A DNA stretch of 7,049 bases from Prevotella sp. (GTDB lineage: Bacteria > Bacteroidota > Bacteroidia > Bacteroidales > Bacteroidaceae), in the NCBI GenBank assembly GCA_017623335.1, contig JAGAPI010000040.1, forward strand, positions 1 through 7,049. Reading direction: 5' to 3'. The notes under the pieces are model-generated. The model searched no databases, was not told the origin of the DNA, and worked only from the letters and a program-made list of their open reading frames with translations. Position 1 is the first letter of the stretch. Each line of letters begins with the position of its first letter. The position numbers were made by a program, and so were the translations under genes. Below, one piece after another: positions 1 through 7,049 of this stretch.

Positions 1-758
1 GCAATGAATGCCTCCATAGCCTTTGCCACCTGGCTCACTCCCTCTATCTGCTTGTCGCGGTCGCTCTCACACATAAGAATACATGTCAGCCAGTTGGAGC
101 ATATCCACGGGTTCCAGTTCATGCCTGCCTTCTTCCACCAATAATCATAGGCAAGTGCCGGGCGAAGTATTCGCCGCTCTATTTCCTTGTCAATGTGCTT
201 GCAGAATCCAGGGGCAAACGATTCGAGCTGAGGCTCAAGCATATATCTTATCCAAGCCACAAGCCCTGCCGTTTCAGCATTGAAAAGGTCTACAGTCTGG
301 TCGCTGTCAATAGGAAACTTATGACCGTAGTGTGCCGGTATTCCCCACCAGGTTTCCTCGCACATGCTGCCCAGCCCGTTGATGATGTCGTTCATAAAAC
401 GGCATTTGCCTTCCATAATCTCAGCAATGACGAGAGCCGCCAACTGGCGGCGCCGCTCAAAATTAACAGCCTCGTAGCGTGTGCGGTTGCCGTTGGTCTT
501 AAACTCACTGAATAGTGTGAATGGCAGGACAGTCCATTGTCGTCCTAAATATTGTTCGCCATATTTTATATAACTGTCACGCATCGGACGCGGAATGGAG
601 TCGCGCCAAAAACTGTCATTACTCTTTGGCAGAGGGGCAAAGCATCCCGGCTTTACCAATATCTCCTGCCAGTTAAACGCAGTCTGCGCCATACTTGTCA
701 TATCATTAAATATAACAAGTATGGCACAGACAAAAAATTTCTTTATATTATTTATCAT
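1..758 (-). CDS. Heparinase II/III family protein, N-terminal part (runs off left edge)
   Basis: Reading the minus strand from ATG at 756-758 gives 252 uninterrupted codons to the window edge, so the C-terminal part is missing; family members are usually over 600 residues. Residues 1-25 look like a signal peptide: Lys-rich start (K6, K7), hydrophobic FFVCAILVIF (8-17), then SMAQ. The mature part resembles the alpha-helical toroid half of heparinase II/III proteins: LGRQW (71-75), NGNRTRYE (89-96), EETWWGIPAH (134-143), DLFNAETA (157-164) and NWNPWICSNWL (214-224). Known members are polysaccharide lyases that cleave next to uronic acids. Their catalytic Tyr/His and beta-sandwich would lie beyond the edge, so activity and substrate cannot be judged. 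An in-frame stop upstream and the signal peptide support this start, 11 bases after the GH2 stop, and indicate cotranscription. Family assignment is from remembered motif similarity; an uncharacterised relative of these lyases is possible. Confidence 0.8.
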   Translation of the reverse strand, partial: MINNIKKFFVCAILVIFNDMTSMAQTAFNWQEILVKPGCFAPLPKSNDSFWRDSIPRPMRDSYIKYGEQYLGRQWTVLPFTLFSEFKTNGNRTRYEAVNFERRRQLAALVIAEIMEGKCRFMNDIINGLGSMCEETWWGIPAHYGHKFPIDSDQTVDLFNAETAGLVAWIRYMLEPQLESFAPGFCKHIDKEIERRILRPALAYDYWWKKAGMNWNPWICSNWLTCILMCESDRDKQIEGVSQVAKAMEAFI

Positions 759-769
759 GTTCAATAATT

Positions 770-3166
770 TTATAAAGCTGATAGTGTCAATGATGTTGAT
801 TTAAGAGCGCGTCCTGATACTTTTAGTTTTATTTTTCCCGACGTGCCGTCAGACTTTATTATAGCCAATGCCTTACCTTCGTCAGTTATTCGGTCGGTAT
901 GGAAATATCCCTTAGGGTCTTTAGGATTGCCAGATCCTGTTGCAATGATTTTAGCATTTCCTTCAACAGAAAAATTAACAGGCATGGCTGCATCATTCAC
1001 GACATTCCCATTTTTATCAACTATTTCGGCGAGTACATAGACAAGTGACTGCGGATTTGCGGCAATCTTGGTCTTGTCTGCTGTAAGACGTATCGCATAC
1101 GGTTTTCCTGCCGTAATAAGCTTCTCTTCATATTTTTTGTTGCCATTCTCATCAAATGCAACGGCCTTAAGTTCACCAGGTTTATAGTTTACCGTGAAAA
1201 CAGCCATGAAAGAATGCTCGCGGTCTGTATTTTTTTTGCCAACCAGTTTTCCGTCTTGATAAAGTGCCACTTCAGGATAGGTGGAAACAATCTCAATATC
1301 GATTGCCTTTCCTTCATGACCGGGCCAGTTCCATGAGTCTTTTGTTGGATATACGGCCCATAACCCGCTCTTTATCTTTCCTCTGTATCCCTGAGGCTCT
1401 CTTATTGCCAAGTGCATTTTAGGTGACTGAGAATAAAGCATTTCACGGTAATGGGAAATAGGTTTACGCACACCGATGATGTCAATGTCACCGCAATATG
1501 AATTATGCCATGGCCATAGCGGACGGTGGTAGTGCTCACCTTCCGGATCACCTTCATACCAGTAACGCCCTATACCCGATTCTCCTATATAGTCTATACC
1601 AGTCCATACGAAATCACCGATAACATACGTCAGGTCGTTGACCTTTTCCCAGTTATTGAAAGCATCGCGTGGATATGATTCTGTCTGCCATATTACCCGT
1701 GACGGAACGCGCTGATGGTCGCCTTGAGCCTTATGAATCATATAGTTGTAGCCTATAATCTCATGTTGTGCAGCAAGAGGGTCGTAGATTTCCCAATCTT
1801 TGTCCCATGCTGCCAAAGCCTGTGTTATGGGGCGTGTGCCGTCAAGACTTCTGCAAAGATTTCCAAAGTTGCGTGCCATCTCCACTGCCCGTGGACTTTT
1901 GCGCTCGATAATCTCGTTGCCTATACTCCATGCTATGATTGATGGATGATTGCGGTCGCGCTCCACCATGGCTGATATATCATGCTGCCACCAGTCATCA
2001 ATCAGTTCATTGTAGTCATGCTTGTTTTTCTCCGCTTTCCATCCGTCAAACACCTCGTCAATCACTAAGAGTCCAATGCTGTCGCAGGCATAAAGGAAAG
2101 CAGGTGCAGGTGGGTTGTGTGATGTACGCACGGCATTGAATCCAGCATTCTTCAGCAGTCGCACCTTTCTTATTTCAGCATCGTCATATGATGCCGCTCC
2201 AAGTATTCCATTGTCGTGGTGTACACATGCTCCTGAAATTTCCACAGGCTTGCCGTTTAAGATAAATCCCTTATCAGCAGAATACTCAAATTTTCTGAAT
2301 CCTATTTTTTCGGTTTCTGTTTCCTTTGTGCCATTTGGAAGTGATATAGTGACATTAACCTCATAGAGGGCAGGTGATTCCGGACTCCATAAATTAGGAT
2401 TTTCAATGGCAATCTCGTATGTACAATGCTTAGCAGTCTCGCCTGGCTTGACAATTACATTGTCAGTGATACTCTTATTTCCTATAGAAACGTAAACAGG
2501 CAGTTTCGTATCTTTCTTAATATCATTGGCTTCCGTGTCAATAATAGTGAAGTCAATTCTTGCAATACCTTTGTTATCAGAAACCGTTGGAGTGGTTATC
2601 CTCATGCTCCATGGCTTTATATATATGTTCTGATGAGGTTCGAGCCAAACATGACGGTATATTCCGGAACCGGTGTACCAACGGCTGTTTTTCTGTCTTG
2701 AATTGTCAACCATAACGGCTATAACGTTTTCCCCAGCCTTCAACTCTTTTCCTATTTCACAGCGGAATGAAGTGTATCCGTAAGGATGACCTCCAACTTT
2801 CTTGCCGTTGACATACACTGTGCTGTTCATATAAACTCCTTCGAAATAGATGTCAGTAGGTTTTCCGGCCATCTCAGAAGTAACGTTTATTATTTTACGG
2901 TACCATCCTTTACCAGTTGGCAGATAGCCGCCGTCATTGCCTGAAGGCTCATCCTTGTTGAAATCACTGAGCACGCTCCAGTCGTGAGGAAGTGACACAC
3001 GTTTCCATCCCGAAGCATCGAAATCAGCTTTTTCAAAACCGGGATATTCCTTCTGAGTGAACAGCCAGTCGCTGTCCAAGAGAACCCGGTTAACCGAGTT
3101 TGCCTCACACACATGTTTGCTTGTAAATACAAGTAATAATACAAAAAGGTATTTAAGATGTTTCAT
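770..3166 (-). CDS. GH2 family beta-galactosidase-type glycoside hydrolase, secreted
   Basis: A complete 798-residue retaining exo-glycosidase, probably removing terminal beta-galactose or a related sugar in the periplasm. Residues 1-22 form a signal peptide (hydrophobic core YLFVLLLVF); C20 lacks a proper lipobox, so I favour a soluble protein. Domains in order: sugar-binding jelly roll (about 28-178, with LPHDW at 59-63 and GSGIYRHVW at 166-174), Ig-like domain (about 185-295), and TIM barrel (about 298-590). The barrel carries RTSHNPP (347-353), acid/base E418 in SIGNE, nucleophile E496 in WQTES, and W521 in DFVWTGIDYIGE. A DUF4982-like domain (about 600-685) and a C-terminal Ig/invasin-like domain (about 690-798) follow, typical of Bacteroidota GH2 enzymes. 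Length and residues look intact. GH2 also includes beta-glucuronidases, mannosidases and arabinosidases; the motifs here look most like the DUF4982-type beta-galactosidases, but specificity is inferred. The start lies 27 bases after the GH43 stop. Local GC is lower than in the neighbouring genes. Confidence 0.94.
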   Translation of the reverse strand: MKHLKYLFVLLLVFTSKHVCEANSVNRVLLDSDWLFTQKEYPGFEKADFDASGWKRVSLPHDWSVLSDFNKDEPSGNDGGYLPTGKGWYRKIINVTSEMAGKPTDIYFEGVYMNSTVYVNGKKVGGHPYGYTSFRCEIGKELKAGENVIAVMVDNSRQKNSRWYTGSGIYRHVWLEPHQNIYIKPWSMRITTPTVSDNKGIARIDFTIIDTEANDIKKDTKLPVYVSIGNKSITDNVIVKPGETAKHCTYEIAIENPNLWSPESPALYEVNVTISLPNGTKETETEKIGFRKFEYSADKGFILNGKPVEISGACVHHDNGILGAASYDDAEIRKVRLLKNAGFNAVRTSHNPPAPAFLYACDSIGLLVIDEVFDGWKAEKNKHDYNELIDDWWQHDISAMVERDRNHPSIIAWSIGNEIIERKSPRAVEMARNFGNLCRSLDGTRPITQALAAWDKDWEIYDPLAAQHEIIGYNYMIHKAQGDHQRVPSRVIWQTESYPRDAFNNWEKVNDLTYVIGDFVWTGIDYIGESGIGRYWYEGDPEGEHYHRPLWPWHNSYCGDIDIIGVRKPISHYREMLYSQSPKMHLAIREPQGYRGKIKSGLWAVYPTKDSWNWPGHEGKAIDIEIVSTYPEVALYQDGKLVGKKNTDREHSFMAVFTVNYKPGELKAVAFDENGNKKYEEKLITAGKPYAIRLTADKTKIAANPQSLVYVLAEIVDKNGNVVNDAAMPVNFSVEGNAKIIATGSGNPKDPKGYFHTDRITDEGKALAIIKSDGTSGKIKLKVSGRALKSTSLTLSAL

Positions 3167-3167
3167 T

Positions 3168-3193
3168 GTTTGATTTATGAAATGGTTTCAAAC
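3168..3193 (-). other. Small inverted repeats in the GH43-GH2 spacer
   Basis: The 27-base spacer holds two overlapping inverted repeats. The outer pair is 6 bases with perfect complementarity (3168-3173 with 3188-3193, GTTTGA/TCAAAC). The inner pair is 5 bases with a 3-base loop (3178-3182 with 3186-3190, TGAAA/TTTCA). They share bases, so only one could form at a time in RNA. They sit between the GH43 stop and the GH2 ATG. There is no U-tract, so this is not a convincing terminator. It could mark an mRNA processing or attenuation point, but pairing this short and AT-rich can occur by chance. Confidence 0.3.
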
Positions 3194-5101
3194 TCATTTT
3201 ATCTCTCCCACTCCCTCCGTGCTCGGGTGTATCTTGCGGATGCTGCCGTCGGCGTTGTAGTCCATCGGCTCAGCTATCACCGAACGGCTGTAGCTCGTGC
3301 CATCCGGCAGTCCGCCGTTGTGTGAGAAGAAAATCCAACGGTCTTTAAACTTCACTATTGCGGGATGAGTAGTGTTTGAGTTTCCTGCTATCTCGCTGAT
3401 AATGCCTTTATACTCATACGGTCCACCGATATGGTCGCTCACGGCGTAGGTAATTTTCTCGGGCCAGCCAGTTGCATACGTAAGATAGTACTTCCCGTTA
3501 CGTTTGTGTACCCACGGAGCCTCAGTGAAGTCTTTCAGATTTATCTGTTTCACCTCACCGTCAATCTCGGTCATGTTGTCTTTCAGCTTGGCGATGTAAC
3601 ACTCCCTGTTGCCCCATATAATATAAGGTGTACCGTCATCGTCGGTAAATATTGCAGGGTCTATACATGCCCAGCTGTGCTTTGAGGCGAAGCAGTCCTT
3701 GTTGGTGAGCAATGGCCGCCCGAGCGCATCCTTGTACGGACCGGTTATCCTGTCGGCAACAGCCACACCTATGCCGCACCAGTTTGTACTTACATACCAG
3801 TAGAACTTGCCGTTGCGCTCAGCCACGTGTCCCGCATACGCCTGTTTGCTCTTTGCCCAGGCAAAGTCGTTGATATGCAGCGGTGAAGGATATTCAGTCC
3901 AGTGCTTCATGTCAGTGGTGCTGTACAGCAGCCAGTCGCTCATCACATAGCCATGCTGGTTACCTTCGTTGTCGTGTCCGGCAAAGAGCCAAAGTGTGTC
4001 ACCCTTTACAAACACGGCAGGGTCAGCTGTATGCTTGTCGCGGATAATGGGATTGCCTGTGCTCACAAAATCGTGACGCAACACATAGCCCCACTTCTGC
4101 TGCAGACGCTCAAGTTCTTCCGCAGTGAGTGACATCACTGTACCGTGACGGGGAAAGAAGTTCTTGCGGAACGATTGCGGCTCCTTGGAGAACGTCTTCA
4201 AGTCCTTGCTCGTCTGATATTCGTAACGCCCGCTGGTATAGAGATCGTACATCAGCACATACTCGTCCCTCCCGTTGAGCTTAAACACTCCGGAGCCTTC
4301 CACGGGAGTCTTTCCAGCATAACAGTCAAGATACTTGAAATCTTCCTTCCATTTTCCCGTAAGACTCTTTGATGTTGCCTGCTGTATGCCGTTCTTTATC
4401 TCCTTGCCGTTGGCATCTTTGGTGTTGCCTTTATAGAATAAATGGTAAACACCGTCTTTATAAATAATGTCGTTGTCGATGCTGCCATACTTGGCTGGAA
4501 ATAACACCTTTGGCTCGCTCTCGAAGGCTGTAAAATCATTGTTGGCATAGGCATAATATGTTACTAAGCTCTTTCTTCCATCCCCTGTGCGCTGAAGTGT
4601 AAAATATATCATATACTTCTTTGCCTTGCGGTCGTATATAGTTTGCGGAGCCCATACCCAATAGGCATCGCTGAAATGTTCGGCATAGTCAGTCTTGAGC
4701 ACAATCTTTGAGTGTGTCCAGTTCACCAAATCCTTCGATTTCATCAGCACAATACCCGGATTTTCCTTCCATCCGTTCTTCGCCGTATTCATGTCAGTGG
4801 CAACAATATAGAACATGCCGTCCTCACCACGCAGGATATGCGGGTCTCTGATACCGCCACTTGTGCTGATGCTGTCAGAAGCAATAACAGGCTTGTTGCC
4901 GTTAAGGGCATACCAGTTTTGTGCGTCACTGCTCACGGCAAAGCGCAGATGTTCCTGCAATTTGCCTTCACCACGCCCTTCGAAATAGGCAAAGAGATAG
5001 CCTGAATATTTATCATCACTGCTTGCTGAAACAGTGTGGTTCTGTCCGCAAACGGCTAATGCCGCTGCGAACAGAACCATTGTAAGCAAAGTATTTTTCA
5101 T
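3194..5101 (-). CDS. Double-domain GH43 glycoside hydrolase, secreted
   Basis: A 635-residue protein made of two five-bladed beta-propeller GH43-type domains. GH43 enzymes are inverting alpha-L-arabinofuranosidases, beta-xylosidases or endo-arabinanases. Residues 1-20 are a signal peptide (hydrophobic core LLTMVLFAAALAV); LAVC at 15-18 is a poor lipobox, so soluble or lipid-anchored remains open. Domain 1 (about 33-335) has a candidate triad of D86 (GIRDPHI), D209 (SIDNDII) and E268 (VEGSGVF). Domain 2 (about 345-632) has D360 (HTADPAVF), D481 (CIDPAIFTDDDG) and E527 (TEAPWVH), with NTTHPAIV (576-583) near its end. Both sets are in the expected order and similarly spaced, so both domains may be active. 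I see no carbohydrate-binding module, and the protein stops right after domain 2. The subfamily cannot be assigned by eye; arabinose release is the most likely role given the GH127 neighbour. The ATG follows the GH127 stop by 31 AT-rich bases without a Shine-Dalgarno sequence and is directly followed by the signal peptide. Confidence 0.92.
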   Translation of the reverse strand: MKNTLLTMVLFAAALAVCGQNHTVSASSDDKYSGYLFAYFEGRGEGKLQEHLRFAVSSDAQNWYALNGNKPVIASDSISTSGGIRDPHILRGEDGMFYIVATDMNTAKNGWKENPGIVLMKSKDLVNWTHSKIVLKTDYAEHFSDAYWVWAPQTIYDRKAKKYMIYFTLQRTGDGRKSLVTYYAYANNDFTAFESEPKVLFPAKYGSIDNDIIYKDGVYHLFYKGNTKDANGKEIKNGIQQATSKSLTGKWKEDFKYLDCYAGKTPVEGSGVFKLNGRDEYVLMYDLYTSGRYEYQTSKDLKTFSKEPQSFRKNFFPRHGTVMSLTAEELERLQQKWGYVLRHDFVSTGNPIIRDKHTADPAVFVKGDTLWLFAGHDNEGNQHGYVMSDWLLYSTTDMKHWTEYPSPLHINDFAWAKSKQAYAGHVAERNGKFYWYVSTNWCGIGVAVADRITGPYKDALGRPLLTNKDCFASKHSWACIDPAIFTDDDGTPYIIWGNRECYIAKLKDNMTEIDGEVKQINLKDFTEAPWVHKRNGKYYLTYATGWPEKITYAVSDHIGGPYEYKGIISEIAGNSNTTHPAIVKFKDRWIFFSHNGGLPDGTSYSRSVIAEPMDYNADGSIRKIHPSTEGVGEIK

Positions 5102-5132
5102 TATATGAATCTTATATGTAAATAATCAATCT

Positions 5133-7049
5133 TTATTCTCCTAATCCGTCGAGATTGCGAGCCATCCACACGTCCATGTATCCCGTGCCGCGGTGGTTCC
5201 ACGCATAATACGGGATGAGTGTAAGCCTAACGTCCCTGGAAGTCAGCTTGCCGTCGGCTGAGATACATGCCTCCTGTGCATTGGTCACGATGATGCTTGT
5301 CACGCCGAACGGCTTGCCGTCGCCCTCTGTATTCCTTATGCTGTAGTCGGGATTCACCTCAAAAATGGGCTTGCGGCTGAGCAGAACATGGTGGCTGTTG
5401 AAGCCGCTGTTGTCAGCCTGCTCGGCACAGTAGACAATAGGACCGCGCTCAACGGCTATCTTTCCACGGTCGTCGGCAACCTTGGAACTGGCAACTACCA
5501 CACGAGGCTGCATGTCGAAGTGTACGCGCACCACGTCACCCTTCTTCCAGCGGCGGCTGATGGCGAGATAGCCGTTCCGCAGCTCACCCTTCACTTCATC
5601 ACCGTTGACTGTCACCCTGTAGCCCGTCTTCACGTCGTCGGCAAAGCTGTAGAGGTCACTCGGTACCACCTCGCCACGCACCCATCCCGGTATGCGCACC
5701 ATCATGGCGAAATCACGTCCTTTGTTCTTGGTCACACGTATGGCGATGTCGCCGTCCCACGGATAGCGCGTTTCCTGCTCAACAGCCACTTCCTTGCCGC
5801 CCACCTGCATCGTTGCAGTATCTGCAGCAAAGAGGTTAACGTACAGGCTGTTGTCTTTCACGGCATACATATAGCCTGGCAGCGACGGTATGAAGCGGCT
5901 GAGATTGCTCGGACAGCAGGCACAGCCAAACCATGGTTGGCGTGTGGTTGTGTTGTCGGCATTGAAGGCATACTTGCCGTCAGCCGCCAGCGGGTTGGGA
6001 TAGAAGAACCTGCCGCCGTCCACCGACATACCGCTTATCACACCGTTGTATAATGTGCGCTCCAAGCAGTCAATATATTTTGCGTCACCGTGGAAGAGGA
6101 ACATACGGTGGAACAGGTAAACCATGGATATGGCGGCACAGGTCTCATTATATGCCGTCAGGTTGGGCAGCTCATAGTTGTTTCCGAATGCCTCGCCTGC
6201 GTGGCGTGCCCCCACACCTCCTGTGAGGTAATACTTCTTGCCCACAATGTTCTCCCAAATGGTGTCAATGGCTTTAATGTATGAGCTGTCGCCGGTGATG
6301 GCTGCGACATCCGCCATACCGGCATACATATATCCGGCACGCACAGCATGCCCCACAGCCTCATTCTGCTCCATTATAGGCTTATGCGACTGCAGATAGA
6401 TGTCCTTGCGTGCAGTTGTGCCACGGGCATCGAGAAAGAACTTCGCCTGGTCAAGATACTTCTTGTCATGTGTCACGGTGTAAAGTCGCACAAACGCCAT
6501 CTCGGCTATCTGATGTCCTGGAATAACCCGTTTCTTGCCAGGTCCGTCACCTATGTTGCGGCACACGCAGTCGGCATAACGGATGGCTATATCGAGAAAG
6601 TTACGCTTGCCAGTAGCCTGATAGTGGGCTACGGCTCCCTCCACCATGTGACCGAGGTTGTAAAACTCGTGGCTGAGGTTCTCCACCTCCGACCACCGCT
6701 CTGGTCCTGACCATGCGTGGGGGTGCTTGGGGTTCATGGTACGGGCAGTATAGAGATAGCCGTCGGGCTCCTGCGCCGCGGCAACAACAACCAGCACGCT
6801 GTCAATGTATTTTTCCAGTTTCTTATCGGGATAAGTCTGCATCAGGTAGCTTGCTCCCTCGATGGTCTTATACACATCGGTGTCATCAAAAGAGAAACCG
6901 CCTACCTTATAGCTGTCGCTCGGGTGGGCAGCCTTTACGAAATTGGCGTAGCGCCCCTCACTCTCGCATTTGCTGAAAGCGAGCGGAATTGTCACCTCAC
7001 GCGCCGCCTTGATACGGTCGCCCCAAAAAGTGTTGGGGGCAATCTTCAC
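5133..7049 (-). CDS. GH127 beta-L-arabinofuranosidase, N-terminus cut by right edge
   Basis: An open frame of 638 codons from the right edge to TAA. GH127 enzymes (formerly DUF1680) release beta-L-arabinofuranose, for example from arabinosylated hydroxyproline glycoproteins or pectin side chains, using a zinc-bound cysteine nucleophile. Numbering from the first codon in the window, every key element of the Bifidobacterium longum HypBA1 active site is present: acid/base E286 (GEAF), zinc ligands E302 and C304 (NETC), and C378-C379 (CACCP), with C378 the nucleophile. The 16-residue gap between E286 and E302 matches HypBA1. The (alpha/alpha)6 barrel spans about 10-395, followed by beta-sandwich domains. 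GPIVYCAEQADN (536-547) and IPYYAW (612-617) also match the family closely. The first codon, GTG, is probably an internal valine: the family's first strand and FW motif (8-9) begin immediately, so the true start, and probably a signal peptide, lies beyond the edge. It is the first gene visible in the operon and is GC-rich. Confidence 0.95.
   Translation of the reverse strand: MKIAPNTFWGDRIKAAREVTIPLAFSKCESEGRYANFVKAAHPSDSYKVGGFSFDDTDVYKTIEGASYLMQTYPDKKLEKYIDSVLVVVAAAQEPDGYLYTARTMNPKHPHAWSGPERWSEVENLSHEFYNLGHMVEGAVAHYQATGKRNFLDIAIRYADCVCRNIGDGPGKKRVIPGHQIAEMAFVRLYTVTHDKKYLDQAKFFLDARGTTARKDIYLQSHKPIMEQNEAVGHAVRAGYMYAGMADVAAITGDSSYIKAIDTIWENIVGKKYYLTGGVGARHAGEAFGNNYELPNLTAYNETCAAISMVYLFHRMFLFHGDAKYIDCLERTLYNGVISGMSVDGGRFFYPNPLAADGKYAFNADNTTTRQPWFGCACCPSNLSRFIPSLPGYMYAVKDNSLYVNLFAADTATMQVGGKEVAVEQETRYPWDGDIAIRVTKNKGRDFAMMVRIPGWVRGEVVPSDLYSFADDVKTGYRVTVNGDEVKGELRNGYLAISRRWKKGDVVRVHFDMQPRVVVASSKVADDRGKIAVERGPIVYCAEQADNSGFNSHHVLLSRKPIFEVNPDYSIRNTEGDGKPFGVTSIIVTNAQEACISADGKLTSRDVRLTLIPYYAWNHRGTGYMDVWMARNLDGLGE

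Larger units (their letters stand above)
1..7049 (-). other. Probable polysaccharide-utilisation operon segment
   Basis: Four genes in one direction with spacers of 31, 27 and 11 bases and no terminator or promoter-like sequence between them: GH127, double GH43, GH2, heparinase II/III. The spacers are AT-rich and lack an AGGAGG-like site before each ATG, as is common in Bacteroidota. Both ends run off the window, so the transporter pair, sensor or regulator expected in such loci could lie on either side. Grouping into one transcript is inferred from spacing and shared theme. Confidence 0.8.

Noticed and set aside
83..515. Overlapping plus-strand open frames at the left end
   Set aside because: They are antisense to the truncated heparinase II/III gene and show no domain or signal.
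2890..3144. Minus-strand 84-codon frame overlapping the GH2 N-terminus
   Set aside because: It is an alternative frame within the GH2 jelly-roll coding sequence, with no protein family features.
5102..5132. Possible internal promoter in the GH127-GH43 spacer
   Set aside because: The stretch is AT-rich with a short CATATA repeat, but I found no match to the Bacteroidota -7 (TAnnTTTG) element, and 31 bases fits a simple operon spacer.
5388..6053. Plus-strand open frame of 221 codons opposite the GH127 gene
   Set aside because: It lies wholly antisense to a well-supported enzyme with intact active-site motifs, has no recognisable domain, and is explained by the GC-rich codon pattern of GH127.
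7047..7049. GTG at the right edge as the true GH127 start
   Set aside because: The encoded protein would lack a signal peptide and begin inside the family's first conserved strand; the codon is better read as an internal valine.
1..7049. CRISPR array, tRNA, insertion sequence or defence system
   Set aside because: Coding sequence fills nearly the whole window, with no regularly spaced repeats, transposase motifs or RNA gene structure.

Overview
The window is a polysaccharide-degradation gene cluster, most likely from a gut- or rumen-type member of the Bacteroidales (Prevotella/Bacteroides-like). This rests on the enzyme mix, the tight co-directional spacing, signal peptides ending in forms such as 'MAQ', and AT-rich leaders without clear Shine-Dalgarno sequences. 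No rRNA, tRNA or housekeeping marker is present, so the taxonomy is inferred from style only.

All four genes lie on the minus strand and are transcribed from right to left. In transcription order they are: (1) a GH127 beta-L-arabinofuranosidase, 7049 down to 5133, whose N-terminus is cut by the right edge; (2) a protein of two fused GH43-type five-bladed propeller domains, 5101-3194; (3) a GH2 beta-galactosidase-type enzyme with C-terminal DUF4982-like and Ig-like domains, 3166-770; (4) a heparinase II/III-family protein, 758 down to 1, whose C-terminal part is cut by the left edge. The spacers are 31, 27 and 11 bases, so the genes probably form one operon. No intergenic stretch exceeds 31 bases, and I see no promoter, terminator, tRNA, CRISPR array or mobile element.

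The three start codons inside the window are each followed by a signal peptide, and GH127 enzymes of this kind usually have one too. The products should therefore act in the periplasm or at the cell surface. Together they would remove beta-L-arabinofuranose, alpha-L-arabinofuranose or xylose-type residues, and beta-galactose-type residues, and would cleave at a uronic acid. That fits an arabinose- and galactose-rich plant glycan such as arabinogalactan protein, extensin or pectin side chains. The substrate is inference; no SusC/SusD pair, regulator or sulfatase is in view to narrow it.

I found no clearly new type of system. The points most worth a second look are the double GH43 with two apparently intact catalytic triads, the pairing of a heparinase II/III-type lyase with arabinan/galactan hydrolases, and the lower GC of the GH2 gene relative to its neighbours.
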